DNA of 64,000 bases, from NCBI RefSeq assembly GCF_910591885.1, contig NW_025963680.1:1-64000 (forward strand), written 5' to 3'. Source of the DNA: Bombus terrestris. Lineage: Eukaryota; Arthropoda; Insecta; Hymenoptera; Apidae. The position numbers and the translations under genes are program-made. Positions 42,701 to 56,390 of the stretch are shown here, in pieces. Positions within the stretch are counted from its first letter, which is position 1; each line of letters begins with the position of its first letter. Under the pieces are notes generated by a model. The model was given only the letters and a program-made list of their open reading frames with translations. It was not told where the DNA came from and did no database searches.

Positions 42701-45050
42701 GGGACAACGTGGGACAACGTGGGACAACGTGGGACAACGTGGGACATCGTGGGACAACGTGGGACAACGTGGGACAACGTGGGACAACGTGGGACATCGT
42801 GGGACAACGTGGGACAACGTGGGACAACGTGGGACATCGTGGGACAACGTGGGACAACGTGGGACAACGTGGGACAACGTGGGACAACGTGGGACAACGT
42901 GGGACAACGTGGGACCACGTGGGACAACGTGGGACAACGTGGGACAACGTGGGACAACGTGGGACAACGTGGGACAACGTGGGACAACGTGGGACACCGT
43001 TGGACATCGTTGGACAACGTGGGACAACGTGGGACAACGTGGGACAACGTGGGACAACGTGGGACAACGTGGGACACCGTTGGACACCGTTGGACATCGT
43101 TGGACACCGTGGGACAACGTGGGACAACGTGGGACAACGTGGGACAACGTGGGACAACGTGGGACAACGTTGGACAACGTGGGACAACGTGGGACAACGT
43201 GGGACAACGTGGGACATCGTGGGACAACGTGGGACAACGTGGGACACCGTTGGACATCGTTGGACACCGTGGGACAACGTGGGACAACGTGGGACAACGT
43301 GGGACACCGTTGGACACCGTTGGACACCGTTGGACACCGTTGGACATCGTTGGACACCGTGGGACAACGTGGGACAACGTGGGACAACGTGGGAAACCAT
43401 GGAACAACGTGGGACAACGTGGGACACCGTTGGACATCGTTGGTCAACGTGGGACAACGTGGGACAACGTGGGACAACGTGGGACAACGTGGGACAACGT
43501 TGGACAACGTGGGACACCGTTGGACATCGTTGGACACCGTGGGACAACGTGGGACAACGTGGGACCACGTGGGACAACGTGGGACAACGTGGGACATCGT
43601 GGGACAACGTGGGACAACGTGGGACAACGTGGGACAACGTGGGACACCGTTGGACAACGTGGGACACCGTTGGACATCGTTGGACACCGTGGGACAACGT
43701 GGGACAACGTGGGACCACGTGGGACAACGTGGGACAACGTGGGACAACGTGGGACAACGTGGGACAACGTGGGACAACGTGGGACATCGTGGGACAACGT
43801 GGGACAACGTGGGACACCGTTGGACATCGTTGGACACCGTGGGACACCGTGGGACAACGTGGGACAACGTGGGACAACGTGGGACAACGTGGGACAACGT
43901 GGGACAACGTGGGACAACGTGGGACAACGTGGGACAACGTGGGACAACGTGGGACAACGTGGGACAACGTGGGACAACGTGGGACAACGTGGGACACCGT
44001 TGGACACCGTGGGACACCGTTGGACACCGTTGGACATCGTTGGACACCGTGGGACAACGTGGGACAACGTGGGACAACGTGGGACAACGCGGGAGAACGT
44101 GGGACAACGTGGGACAACGTGGGACAACGTGGGACAACGTGGGACAACGTGGGACAACGTGGGACATCGTGGGACAACCTGGGACAACGTGGGACAACGT
44201 GGGACAACGTGGGACAACATGGGACACCGTTGGACATCGTTGGACACCGTGGGACAACGTGGGACAACGTGGGACAACGTGGGACACCGTTGGACACCGT
44301 TGGACACCGTTGGACACCGTTGGACATCGTTGGACACCGTGGGACAACGTGGGACAACGTGGGACAACGTGGGAAACCATGGAACAACGTGGGACAACGT
44401 GGGACACCGTTGGACATCGTTGGACAACGTGGGACAACGTGGGACAACGTGGGACAACGTGGGACAACGTGGGACAACGTGGGACAACGTGGGACACCGT
44501 TGGACACCGTGGGACACCGTTGGACACCGTTGGACATCGTTGGACACCGTGGGACAACGTGGGACAACGTGGGACAACGTGGGACAACGTGGGACAACGT
44601 GGGACAACGTGGGACAACGTGGGACAACGTGGGACAACGTGGGACAACGTGGGACATCGTGGGACAACGTGGGACAACGTGGGACAACGTGGGACAACGT
44701 GGGACACCGTTGGACAACGTGGGACACCGTTGGACATCGTTGGACACCGTGGGACAACGTGGGACAACGTGGGACAACGTGGGACAACGTGGGACAACGT
44801 GGGACAACGTGGGACAACGTGGGACAACGTGGGACAACGTGGGACAACGTGGGACAACGTGGGACAACGTGGGAAACCATGGAACAACGTGGGACAACGT
44901 GGGACACCGTTCGACATCGTTGGACAACGTGGGACAACGTGGGACAACGTGGGACAACGTGGGACAACGTGGGACAACGTGGGACACCGTTGGACACCGT
45001 GGGACACCGTTGGACACCGTTGGACATCGCTGGACACCGTGGGACAACGT

Positions 45051-47500
45051 GGGACAACGTGGGACAACGTGGGACAACGTGGGACAACGTGGGACAACGT
45101 GGGACAACGTGGGACAACGTGGGACAACGTGGGACACCGTTGGACAACGTGGGACACCGTTGGACATCGTTGGACACCGTGGGACAACGTGGGACAACGT
45201 GGGACAACGTGGGACAACGTGGGACACCGTTGGACATCGTTGGACATCGTTGGACATCGTGGGACACCGTTGGACATCGTTGGACATCGTTTGACACCGT
45301 TGGACACCGTTGGACAACGTGGGACATCGTGGGACAACGTGGGACAACGTGGGACAACGTGGGACAACGTGGGACACCGTTGGACACCGTTGGACACCGT
45401 GGGACACCGTTGGACACCGTTGGACACCGTTGGACATCGTTGGACATCGTTGGACATCGTGGGACACCGTTGGACATCGTTGGACATCGTTGGACACCGT
45501 TGGACATCGTTGGACACCGTTGGACATCGTTGGACATCGTTGGACATCGTGGGACACCGTTGGACATCGTTGGACATCGTTGGACACCGTGGGACAACGT
45601 GAGACAACGTGGGACAACGTGGGAAACCATGGAACAACGTGGGACAACGTGGGACACCGTTGGACATCGTTGGACAACGTGGGGCAACGTGGGACAACGT
45701 GGGACAACGTGGGACAACGTGGGACAACGTGGGACAACGTGGGACACCGTTGGACACCGTGGGACACCGTTGGACACCGTTGGACATCGTTGGACACCGT
45801 GGGACAACGTGGGACAACGTGGGACAACGTGGGACAACGTGGGACAACGTGGGACAACGTGGGACAACGTGGGACAACGTGGGACAACGTGGGACAACGT
45901 GGGACAACGTGGGACAACGTGGGACAACGTGGGACAACGTGGGACAACGTGGGACACCGTTGGACACCGTGGGACACCGTTGGACACCGTTGGACATCGT
46001 TGGACATCGTTGGACATCGTTGGACATCGTTGGACACCGTTGGACACCGTTGGACACCGTTGGACATCGTTGGACACCGTGGGACAACGTGGGACAACGT
46101 GGGACAACGTGGGACAACGTGGGACAACGTGGGACAACGTGGGACAACGTGGGACAACGTGGGACAACGTGGGACATCGTGGGACAACGTGGGACAACGT
46201 GGGACAACGTGGGACAACGTGGGACAACGTGGGACACCGTTGGACACCGTGGGACACCGTTGGACACCGTTGGACATCGTTGGACACCGTGGGACAACGT
46301 GGGACAACGTGGGACAACGTGGGACATCGTGGGACAACGTGGGACAACGTGGGTCAACGTGGGACAACGTGGGACATCGTGGGACAACGTGGGACAACGT
46401 GGGACAACGTGGGACAACGTGGGACAACGTGGGACAACGTGGGACAACGTGGGACAACGTGGGACAACGTGGGACACCGTTGGACACCGTTGGACACCGT
46501 TGGACACCGTTGGACATCGTTGGACACCGTGGGACAACGTGGGACAACGTGGGACAACGTGGGAAACCATGGAACAACGTGGGACAACGTGGGACACCGT
46601 TGGACATCGTTGGACATCGTTGGACACCGTGGGACAACGTGGGACAACGTGGGACAACGTGGGACAACGTCGGACAACGTGGGACAACGTGGGACATCGT
46701 GGGACAACGTGGGACAACGTGGGACAACGTGGGACAACGTGGGACAACGTGGGACACCGTTGGACACCGTGGGACACCGTTGGACACCGTGGGACACCGT
46801 TGGACACCGTTGGACATCGTTGGACACCGTGGGACAACGTGGGACAACGTGGGACAACGTGGGACAACGTGGGACATCGTGGGACAACGTGGGACAACGT
46901 GGGACAACGTGGGACAACGTGGGACATCGTGGGACAACGTGGGACAACGTGGGACAACGTGGGACATCGTGGGACAACGTGGGACAACGTGGGACAACGT
47001 GGGACAACGTGGGACAACGTGGGACACCGTTGGACACCGTTGGACACCGTTGGACACCGTTGGACATCGTTGGACACCGTGGGACAACGTGGGACAACGT
47101 GGGACAACGTGGGAAACCATGGAACAACGTGGGACAACGTGGGACACCGTTGGACATCGTTGGACATCGTTGGACACCGTGGGACAACGTGGGACAACGT
47201 GGGACAACGTGGGACAACGTCGGACAACGTGGGACAACGTGGGACAACGTGGGACAACGTGGGACAACGTGGGACAACGTGGGACAACGTGGGACAACGT
47301 GGGACAACGTGGGACAACGTGGGACATCGTGGGACAACGTGGGACAACGTGGGACAACGTGGGACAACGTGGGACATCGTTGGACACCGTTGGACACCGT
47401 GGGACAACGTGGGACAACGTGGGACAACGTGGGACAACGTGGGACAACGTGGGACAACGTGGGACAACGTGGGACAACGTGGGACAACGTGGGACAACGT
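45051..47500. repeat. 2,450-bp duplication, copy 1
   Basis: Pairs with about 47,501-49,960. Shared markers at +2,450 bp are ttgacaccgt 45291/47741, gagacaacgt 45601/48051, u6 45621/48071 and 46561/49011, and u7 46671/49121. After the first two indels the partner of u6 at 47111 is at 49563, i.e. +2,452. This copy is in perfect register throughout. Edges are approximate because they fall in u1 runs. Confidence 0.85.
45221..45590 (+). repeat. ttgacaccgt block, copy 4
   Basis: ttgacaccgt is at 45291. It lacks tggacatcat and has one extra u4, making it 370 bp. gagacaacgt follows at 45601. Confidence 0.83.
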
Positions 47501-47580
47501 GGGACAACGTGGGACAACGTGGGACAACGTGGGACAACGTGGGACAACGTGGGACAACGTGGGACAACGTGGGACAACGT
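47401..47580 (+). repeat. Longest run of consensus units noticed
   Basis: Eighteen consecutive u1 units without a substitution, the longest homogeneous stretch I noticed. Each GGG is separated by the 7-nt spacer ACAACGT, so every four successive units match the G3-N7 four-tract G-quadruplex pattern at the maximum usual loop length. Runs of 14-16 u1 units at 4931-5070, 33861-34010 and near 54,640-54,800 have the same property. Confidence 0.85.
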
Positions 47581-49960
47581 GGGACACCGTTGGACAACGT
47601 GGGACACCGTTGGACATCGTTGGACACCGTGGGACAACGTGGGACAACGTGGGACAACGTGGGACAACGTGGGACACCGTTGGACATCGTTGGACATCGT
47701 TGGACATCGTGGGACACCGTTGGACATCGTTGGACATCGTTTGACACCGTTGGACACCGTTGGACAACGTGGGACAACGTGGGACAACGTGGGACAACGT
47801 GGGACAACGTGGGACAACGTGGGACACCGTTGGACACCGTTGGACACCGTGGGACACCGTTGGACACCGTTGGACACCGTTGGACATCGTTGGACATCGT
47901 TGGACATCGTGGGACACCGTTGGACATCGTTGGACATCGTTGGACACCGTTGGACATCGTTGGACACCGTTGGACATCGTTGGACATCGTTGGACATCGT
48001 GGGACACCGTTGGACATCGTTGGACATCGTTGGACACCGTGGGACAACGTGAGACAACGTGGGACAACGTGGGAAACCATGGAACAACGTGGGACAACGT
48101 GGGACACCGTTGGACATCGTTGGACAACGTGGGACAACGTGGGACAACGTGGGACAACGTGGGACAACGTGGGACAACGTGGGACAACGTGGGACACCGT
48201 TGGACACCGTGGGACACCGTTGGACACCGTTGGACATCGTTGGACACCGTGGGACAACGTGGGACAACGTGGGACAACGTGGGACAACGTGGGACAACGT
48301 GGGACAACGTGGGACAACGTGGGACAACGTGGGACAACGTGGGACAACGTGGGACAACGTGGGACAACGTGGGACAACGTGCGACAACGTGGGACAACGT
48401 GGGACACCGTTGGACACCGTGGGACACCGTTGGACACCGTTGGACATCGTTGGACATCGTTGGACATCGTTGGACATCGTTGGACACCGTTGGACACCGT
48501 TGGACACCGTTGGACATCGTTGGACACCGTGGGACAACGTGGGACAACGTGGGACAACGTGGGACAACGTGGGACAACGTGGGACAACGTGGGACAACGT
48601 GGGACAACGTGGGACATCGTGGGACAACGTGGGACAACGTGGGACAACGTGGGACAACGTGGGACAACGTGGGACACCGTTGGACACCGTGGGACACCGT
48701 TGGACACCGTTGGACATCGTTGGACACCGTGGGACAACGTGGGACAACGTGGGACAACGTGGGACATCGTGGGACAACGTGGGACAACGTGGGACAACGT
48801 GGGACAACGTGGGACATCGTGGGACAACGTGGGACAACGTGGGACAACGTGGGACAACGTGGGACAACGTGGGACAACGTGGGACAACGTGGGACAACGT
48901 GGGACAACGTGGGACAACGTGGGACACCGTTGGACACCGTTGGACACCGTTGGACACCGTTGGACATCGTTGGACACCGTGGGACAACGTGGGACAACGT
49001 GGGACAACGTGGGAAACCATGGAACAACGTGGGACAACGTGGGACACCGTTGGACATCGTTGGACATCGTTGGACACCGTGGGACAACGTGGGACAACGT
49101 GGGACAACGTGGGACAACGTCGGACAACGTGGGACAACGTGGGACATCGTGGGACAACGTGGGACAACGTGGGACAACGTGGGACAACGTGGGACAACGT
49201 GGGACACCGTTGGACACCGTGGGACACCGTTGGACACCGTGGGACACCGTTGGACACCGTTGGACATCGTTGGACACCGTGGGACAACGTGGGACAACGT
49301 GGGACAACGTGGGACAACGTGGGACATCGTGGGACAACGTGGGACAACGTGGGACAACGTGGGACAACGTGGGACATCGTGGGACAACGTGGGACAACGT
49401 GGGACAACGTGGGACCATCGTGGGACAACGTGGGACAACGTGGGACAACGTGGGACAACGTGGGACAACGTGGGGACACCGTTGGACACCGTTGGACACC
49501 GTTGGACACCGTTGGACATCGTTGGACACCGTGGGACAACGTGGGACAACGTGGGACAACGTGGGAAACCATGGAACAACGTGGGACAACGTGGGACACC
49601 GTTGGACATCGTTGGACATCGTTGGACACCGTGGGGACAACGTGGGACAACGTGGGACAACGTGGGACAACGTCGGACAACGTGGGACAACGTGGGGACA
49701 ACGTGGGACAACGTGGGACAACGTGGGACAACGTGGGACAACGTGGGACAACGTGGGACAACGTGGGACAACGTGGGACATCGTGGGACAACGTGGGACA
49801 ACGTGGGACAACGTGGGACAACGTGGGACATCGTTGGACACCGTTGGACACCGTGGGACAACGTGGGACAACGTGGGACAACGTGGGACAACGTGGGACA
49901 ACGTGGGACAACGTGGGACAACGTGGGACAACGTGGGACAACGTGGGACAACGTGGGACA
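47501..49960. repeat. 2,450-bp duplication, copy 2 (enters indel zone)
   Basis: The first 1.9 kb is in register and matches copy 1. From 49,411 the unit order still follows copy 1, but single inserted bases appear at units 49411, 49472, 49633 and 49694. This shows the indels arose, or were introduced, after the duplication. Confidence 0.85.
47671..48040 (+). repeat. ttgacaccgt block, copy 5
   Basis: Copy at +2,450 bp from copy 4, with ttgacaccgt at 47741 and gagacaacgt at 48051. One u5 of the interlude (present in copies 1-4) is u1 here. Confidence 0.83.
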
Positions 49961-52900
49961 ACGTGGGACACCGTTGGACATCGTTGGACAACGTGGGACA
50001 ACGTGGGACAACGTGGGACAACGTGGGACAACGTGGGACAACGTGGGACACCGTTGGACACCGTTGGACATCGTTGGACACCGTGGGACAACGTGGGACA
50101 ACGTGGGACAACGTGGGACAACGTGGGACAACGTGGGACAACGTTGGACAACGTGGGACAACGTGGGACAACGTGGGACAACGTGGGACATCGTGGGACA
50201 ACGTGGGACAACGTGGGACACCGTTGGACATCGTTGGACACCGTGGGACAACGTGGGACAACGTGGGACAACGTGGGACACCGTTGGACACCGTTGGACA
50301 CCGTTGGACACCGTTGGACATCGTTGGACACCGTGGGACAACGTGGGACAACGTGGGACAACGTGGGAAACCATGGAACAACGTGGGACAACGTGGGACA
50401 CCGTTGGACATCGTTGGACAACGTGGGACAACGTGGGACAACGTGGGACAACGTGGGACAACGTGGGACAACGTTGGGACAACGTGGGACACCGTTGGAC
50501 ACCGTGGGACACCGTTGGACACCGTTGGACATCGTTGGACACCGTGGGACAACGTGGGACAACGTGGGACAACGTGGGACAACGTGGGACAACGTGGGAC
50601 AACGTGGGACAACGTGGGACAACGTGGGACAACGTGGGACAACGTGGGACAACGTGGGAAATCGTGGGACAACGTGGGACAACGTGGGACAACGTGGGAC
50701 AACTTGGGACACCGTTGGACAACGTGGGACACCGTTGGACATCGTTGGACACCGTGGGACAACGTGGGACAACGTGGGACCACGTGGGACAACGTGGGAC
50801 AACGTGGGACAACGTGGGACAACGTGGGACAACGTGGGACAACGTGGGACATCGTGGGACAACGTGGGACAACGTGGGACACCGTTGGACATCGTTGGAC
50901 ACCGTGGGACACCGTGGGACAACGTGGGACAACGTGGGACAACGTGGGACAACGTGGGACAACGTGGGACAACGTGGGACAACGTGGGACAACGTGGGAC
51001 AACGTGGGACAACGTGGGACAACGTGGGACAACGTGGGACAACGTGGACAACGTGGGACACCGTTGGACACCGTGGGACACCGTTGGACACCGTTGGACA
51101 TCGTTGGACACCGTGGGACAACGTGGGACAACGTGGGACAACGTGGGACAACGTGGGACAACGTGGGACAACGTGGGACAACGTGGGACAACGTGGGACA
51201 ACGTGGGGACAACGTGGGACAACGTGGGACATCGTGGGACAACGTGGGACAACGTGGGACAACGTGGGACAACGTGGGACACCGTTGGACATCGTTGGAC
51301 ACCGTGGGGACAACGTGGGACAACGTGGGACAACGTGGGACACCGTTGGACACCGTTGGACACCGTGGGACAACGTGGGACAACGTGGGACAACGTGGGA
51401 AACCATGGAACAACGTGGGGACAACGTGGGACACCGTTGGACATCGTTGGACAACGTGGGACAACGTGGACAACGTGGGACAACGTGGGACAACGTGGGA
51501 CAACGTGGGACAACGTGGGACACCGTTGGACACCGTGGGACACCGTTGGACACCGTTGGACATCGTGGGACAACCGTGGGACAACGTGGGACAACGTGGG
51601 ACAACGTGGGACAACGTGGGACAACGTGGGACAACGTGGGACAACGTGGGACAACGTGGGACAACGTGGGACAACGTGGGACAACGTGGGACAACGTGGG
51701 ACAACGTGGGACAACGTGGGACAACGTGGGACAACGTGGGACATCGTGGGGACAACGTGGGACAACGTGGGACACCGTTGGACATCGTTGGACACCGTGG
51801 GACAACGTGGGACAACGTGGGACAACGTGGGACACCGTTGGACACCGTTGGACACCGTTGGACACCGTTGGACATCGTTGGACACCGTGGGACAACGTGG
51901 GACAACGTGGGACAACGTGGGAAACCATGGAACAACGTGGGACAACGTGGGACACCGTTGGACATCGTTGGACAACGTGGGACAACGTGGGACAACGTGG
52001 GACAACGTGGGACAACGTGGGACAACGTGGGACAACGTGGACACCGTTGGACACCGTGGGACACCGTTGGACACCGTTGGACATCGTTGGACACCGTGGG
52101 ACAACGTGGGACAACGTGGGACAACGTGGACAACGTGGGACAACGTGGGACAACGTGGGACAACGTGGGACAACGTGGGACAACGTGGGACACCGTTGGA
52201 CATCGTTGGACAACGTGGGACACCGTTGGACACCGTTGGACACCGTTGGACACCGTTGGACATCGTTGGACACCGTGGGACAACGTGGGACAACGTGGGA
52301 CAACGTGGGAAACCATGGAACAACGTGGGACAACGTGGGACACCGTTGGACATCGTTGGACAACGTGGGACAACGTGGGACAACGTGGGACAACGTGGGA
52401 CAACGTGGGACAACGTGGGACAACGTGGGACACCGTTGGACACCGTGGGACACCGTTGGACACCGTTGGACATCGTTGGACACCGTGGGACAACGTGGGA
52501 CAACGTGGGACAACGTGGGACAACGTGGACAACGTGGGACAACGTGGGACAACGTGGGACAACGTGGGACAACGTGGGACAACGTGGGACAACGTGGGAC
52601 ATCGTGGGACAACGTGGGACAACGTGGGACAACGTGGGACAACGTGGGACACCGTTGGACAACGTGGGACACCGTTGGACAACGTTGGACACCGTGGGAC
52701 AACGTGGGACAGGGACACGTGGGACAACGTGGGACAACGTGGGACAACGTGGGACAACGTGGGACAACGTGGGACAACGTGGGACAACGTGGGACAACGT
52801 GGGACACCGTTGGACATCGTTGGACACCGTGGGACACCGTGGGACAACGAGGGACAACGTGGGACAACGTGGGACAACGTGGGACAACGTGGGAACGAAC

Positions 52901-53768
52901 GTGGGACAACGTGGGACAACGTGGGACAACGTGGGACAACGTGGGACAACGTGGGACAACGTGGGACAACGTGGGACAACGTGGGACAACGTGGGACAAC
53001 GTGGGACAACGTGGGACAACGTGGGACACGTGGACACCGTTGGACACGTTGGACATCGTTGGACACCGTGGGACAACGTGGGACAACGTGGGACAACGTG
53101 GGACAACGTGGGACAACGTGGGACAAACGTTGGACAACGTGGGACAACGTGGACAACGTGGGACAACGTGGGACATCGTGGGACAACGTGGGACAACGTG
53201 GGACACCGTTGGACATCGTTGGACACCGTGGGACAACGTGGGACAACGTGGGACAACGTGGCACACCGTTGGACACCGTTGGACACCGTTGGACACCGTT
53301 GGACATCGTTGGACACCGTGGGACAACGTGGGACAACGTGGGACAACGTGGGAAACCATGGAACAACGTGGGACAACGTGGGACACCGTTGGACATCGTT
53401 GGACAACGTGGGACAACGTGGGACAACGTGGGACAACGTGGGACAACGTGGGACAACGTGGGACAACGTGGGACAACGTGGGACACCGTTGGACACCGTG
53501 GGACACCGTTGGACACCGTGGGACACCGTTGGACAACGTTGGACAACGTGGGACAACGTGGGACAACGTGGGACAACGTGGGACATCGTGGGACAACGTG
53601 GGACAACGTGGGACACCGTTGGACATCGTTGGACACCGTGGGACAACGTGGGACAACGTGGGACAACGTGGGACAACGTGGGACAACGTGGACAACGTGG
53701 ACACCGTTGGACACCGTGGGACACCGTTGGACACCGTGGGACACCGTTGGACAACGTTGGACATTCGT
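49411..53768 (+). other. Indel-rich zone that shifts the repeat register
   Basis: About 25 register-breaking events fall in 4.36 kb. Eleven-base units occur at 49411, 49472, 49633, 49694, near 50471, near 51206, 51308, 51418, 51575, 51749, at 53120 and at 53758. Nine-base units occur near 51045, 51468, 52039, 52128, 52527, and at 53023, 53032, 53041, 53151, 53690 and 53699. Two complex lesions lie at 52706-52720 (gggaca joined to gggacacgt) and 52891-52902 (gggaacgaacgt). Most are a gain or loss of one G in the GGG/GG tract. The register enters at positions ending in 1 and leaves at positions ending in 9. The paralogous copy 2,450 bp upstream is free of these changes where it can be aligned. 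Low consensus accuracy during assembly and a genuinely decayed array junction are both possible; I favour the former. Confidence 0.9.
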
Positions 53769-54479
53769 GGGACAACGTGGGACAACGTGGGACAACGTGG
53801 GACATCGTGGGACAACGTGGGACAACGTGGGACACCGTTGGACATCGTTGGACACCGTGGGACAACGTGGGACAACGTGGGACAACGTGGGACACCGTTG
53901 GACACCGTTGGACACCGTTGGACACCGTTGGACATCGTTGGACACCGTGGGACAACGTGGGACAACGTGGGACCACGTGGGACAACGTGGGGCAACGTGG
54001 GACAACGTGGGACAACGTTGGACATCGTTGGACATCGTTGGACACCGTGGGACAACGTGGGACAACGTGGGAAAACGTGGGACAACGTGGGACACCGTTG
54101 GACATCGCTGGACACCGTTGGACATCGTTGGACACCGTGGGACAACGTGGGACAACGTGGGACAACGTGGGACAACGTGGGACAACGTGGGACAACGTGG
54201 GACAACGTGGGACAACGTGGGACAACGTGGGACAACGTGGGACAACGTGGGACAACGTGGGACAACGTGGGACACCGTTGGACAACACGGGACACCGTTG
54301 GACATCGTTGGACACCGTGGGACAACGTGGGACAACGTGGGACCACGTGGGACAACGTGGGACAACGTGGGACAACGTGGGACAACGTGGGACAACGTGG
54401 GACAACGTGGGACATCGTGGGACAACGTGGGACAACGTGGGACACCGTTGGACATCGTTGGACACCGTGGGACACCGTG

Positions 54480-55310
54480 GGACAACGTGGGACAACGTGG
54501 GACAACGTGGGACAACGTGGGACAACGTGGGACAACGTGGGACAACGTGGGACAACGTGGGACAACGTGGGACAACGTGGGACACCGTTGGACACCGTGG
54601 GACACCGTTGGACACCGTGGGACATCGTTGGACACCGTGGGACAACGTGGGACAACGTGGGACAACGTGGGACAACGTGGGACAACGTGGGACAACGTGG
54701 GACAACGTGGGACAACGTGGGACAACGTGGGACAACGTGGGACAACGTGGGACAACGTGGGACAACGTGGGACAACGTGGGACAACGTGGGACAACGTGG
54801 GACACCGTTGGACAACGTGGGACACCGTTGGACATCGTTGGACACCGTGGGACAACGTGGGACAACGTGGGACCACGTCGGACAACGTGGGACAACGTGG
54901 GACAACGTGGGACAACGTGGGACAACGTGGGACAACGTGGGACAACGTGGGACAACGTGGGACAACGTGGGACACCGTTGGACATCGTTGGACACCGTGG
55001 GACACCGTGGGACAACGTGGGACAACGTGGGACAACGTGGGACAACGTGGGACAACGTGGGACAACGTGGGACAACGTGGGACAACGTGGGACAACGTGG
55101 GACAACGTGGGACAACGTGGGACAACGTGGGACAACGTGGGACAACGTGGGACATCGTGGGACAACGTGGGACAACGTGGGACAACGTGGGACAACGTGG
55201 GACACCGTTGGACATCGTTGGACACCGTGGGACAACGTGGGACAACGTGGGACCACGTGGGACAACGTGGGACAACGTGGGACAACGTGGGACAACGTGG
55301 GACATCGTGG
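54480..55310. repeat. About 1,070-bp duplication, copy 1
   Basis: Pairs with about 55,540-56,390 at 1,070 bp, becoming 1,080 bp after one unit gain. Matched markers are the gggaccacgt units 54869/55939 and 55249/56329 and the u2-u4-u3-u2 run at 54971/56041. The 54869 copy is followed by C rather than G. Confidence 0.75.
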
Positions 55311-55539
55311 GACAACGTGAGACAACGTGGGACAACGTGGGACAACGTGGGACAACGTGGGACACCGTTGGACACCGTTGGACACCGTTGGACATCGTTG
55401 GACACCGTGGGACAACGTGGGACAACGTGGGACAACGTGGGACAACGTGGGACATCGTGGGACAACGTGGGACAACGTGGGACACCGTTGGACATCGTTG
55501 GACACCGTGGGACACCGTGGGACAACGTGGGACAACGTG

Positions 55540-56390
55540 GGACAACGTGGGACAACGTGGGACAACGTGGGACAACGTGGGACAACGTGGGACAACGTGG
55601 GACAACGTGGGACAACGTTGGACAACGTGGGACAACGTGGGACAACGTGGGACACCGTTGGACACCGTGGGACACCGTTGGACACCGTTGGACATCGTTG
55701 GACACCGTGGGACAACGTGGGACAACGTGGGACAACGTGGGACAACGTGGGACAACGTGGGACAACGTGGGACAACGTGGGACAACGTGGGACAACGTGG
55801 GACAACGTGGGACAACGTGGGACATCGTGGGACAACGTGGGACAACGTGGGACAACGTGGGACAACGTGGGACACCGTTGGACAACGTGGGACACCGTTG
55901 GACATCGTTGGACACCGTGGGACAACGTGGGACAACGTGGGACCACGTGGGACAACGTGGGACAACGTGGGACAACGTGGGACAACGTGGGACAACGTGG
56001 GACAACGTGGGACATCGTGGGACAACGTGGGACAACGTGGGACACCGTTGGACATCGTTGGACACCGTGGGACACCGTGGGACAACGTGGGACAACGTGG
56101 GACAACGTGGGACAACGTGGGACAACGTGGGACAACGTGGGACAACGTGGGACAACGTGGGACAACGTGGGACAACGTGGGACAACGTGGGACAACGTGG
56201 GACAACGTGGGACAACGTGGGACAACGTGGGACATCGTGGGACAACGTGGGACAACGTGGGACAACGTGGGACAACGTGGGACACCGTTGGACATCGTTG
56301 GACACCGTGGGACAACGTGGGACAACGTGGGACCACGTGGGACAACGTGGGACAACGTGGGACAACGTGGGACAACGTGGGACATCGTGG
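55540..56390. repeat. About 1,070-bp duplication, copy 2
   Basis: Second copy. gagacaacgt at 55319, just beyond copy 1, has no equivalent here. A u5 at about 56,009 replaces a u1 of copy 1. Confidence 0.75.

Larger units (their letters stand above)
6051..44220 (+). repeat. gggacaacat marker units (CpG lost)
   Basis: The transition CGT to CAT removes the unit's CpG. Copies are at 6051, 10161, 11991, 20921, 25401, 29141, 32481, 36321, 36821, 39951, 40451 and 44211, always followed by u2 (gggacaccgt). The fixed context shows that one mutation has been copied about twelve times. gggacaacct lies 40 bp upstream in five of them (32441, 36281, 36781, 39911, 44171), defining a subfamily. Confidence 0.8.
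1..49410 (+). repeat. Array segment 1: strict 10-bp register
   Basis: Every unit starts at a coordinate ending in 1 for about 4,940 consecutive units. I noticed substitutions but no insertion or deletion that changes the register. Length change here has therefore happened only in whole units or multiples of units, as expected from unequal exchange or in-register replication slippage. The segment contains most of the T-rich blocks and all of the largest multi-kb duplications listed separately. Confidence 0.93.
6371..55328 (+). repeat. gagacaacgt units (source of most + strand TGA)
   Basis: A G-to-A change at unit position 2 yields GTGAGA and so a TGA in one + frame. Units are at 6371, 10491, 11841, 12151, 28981, 45601, 48051 and 55319. 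With ttgacaccgt (33361, 35891, 36391, 37551, 39521, 40021, 41181, 45291, 47741) and ttagacatcgt-type sequence at 30410, these are the only + strand stop trinucleotides I found. They are inherited array markers, not gene ends. Confidence 0.8.

Noticed and set aside
49411..53768. Pseudogene frameshifts
   Set aside because: The indels disrupt only satellite register, and there is no ancestral gene to frameshift.
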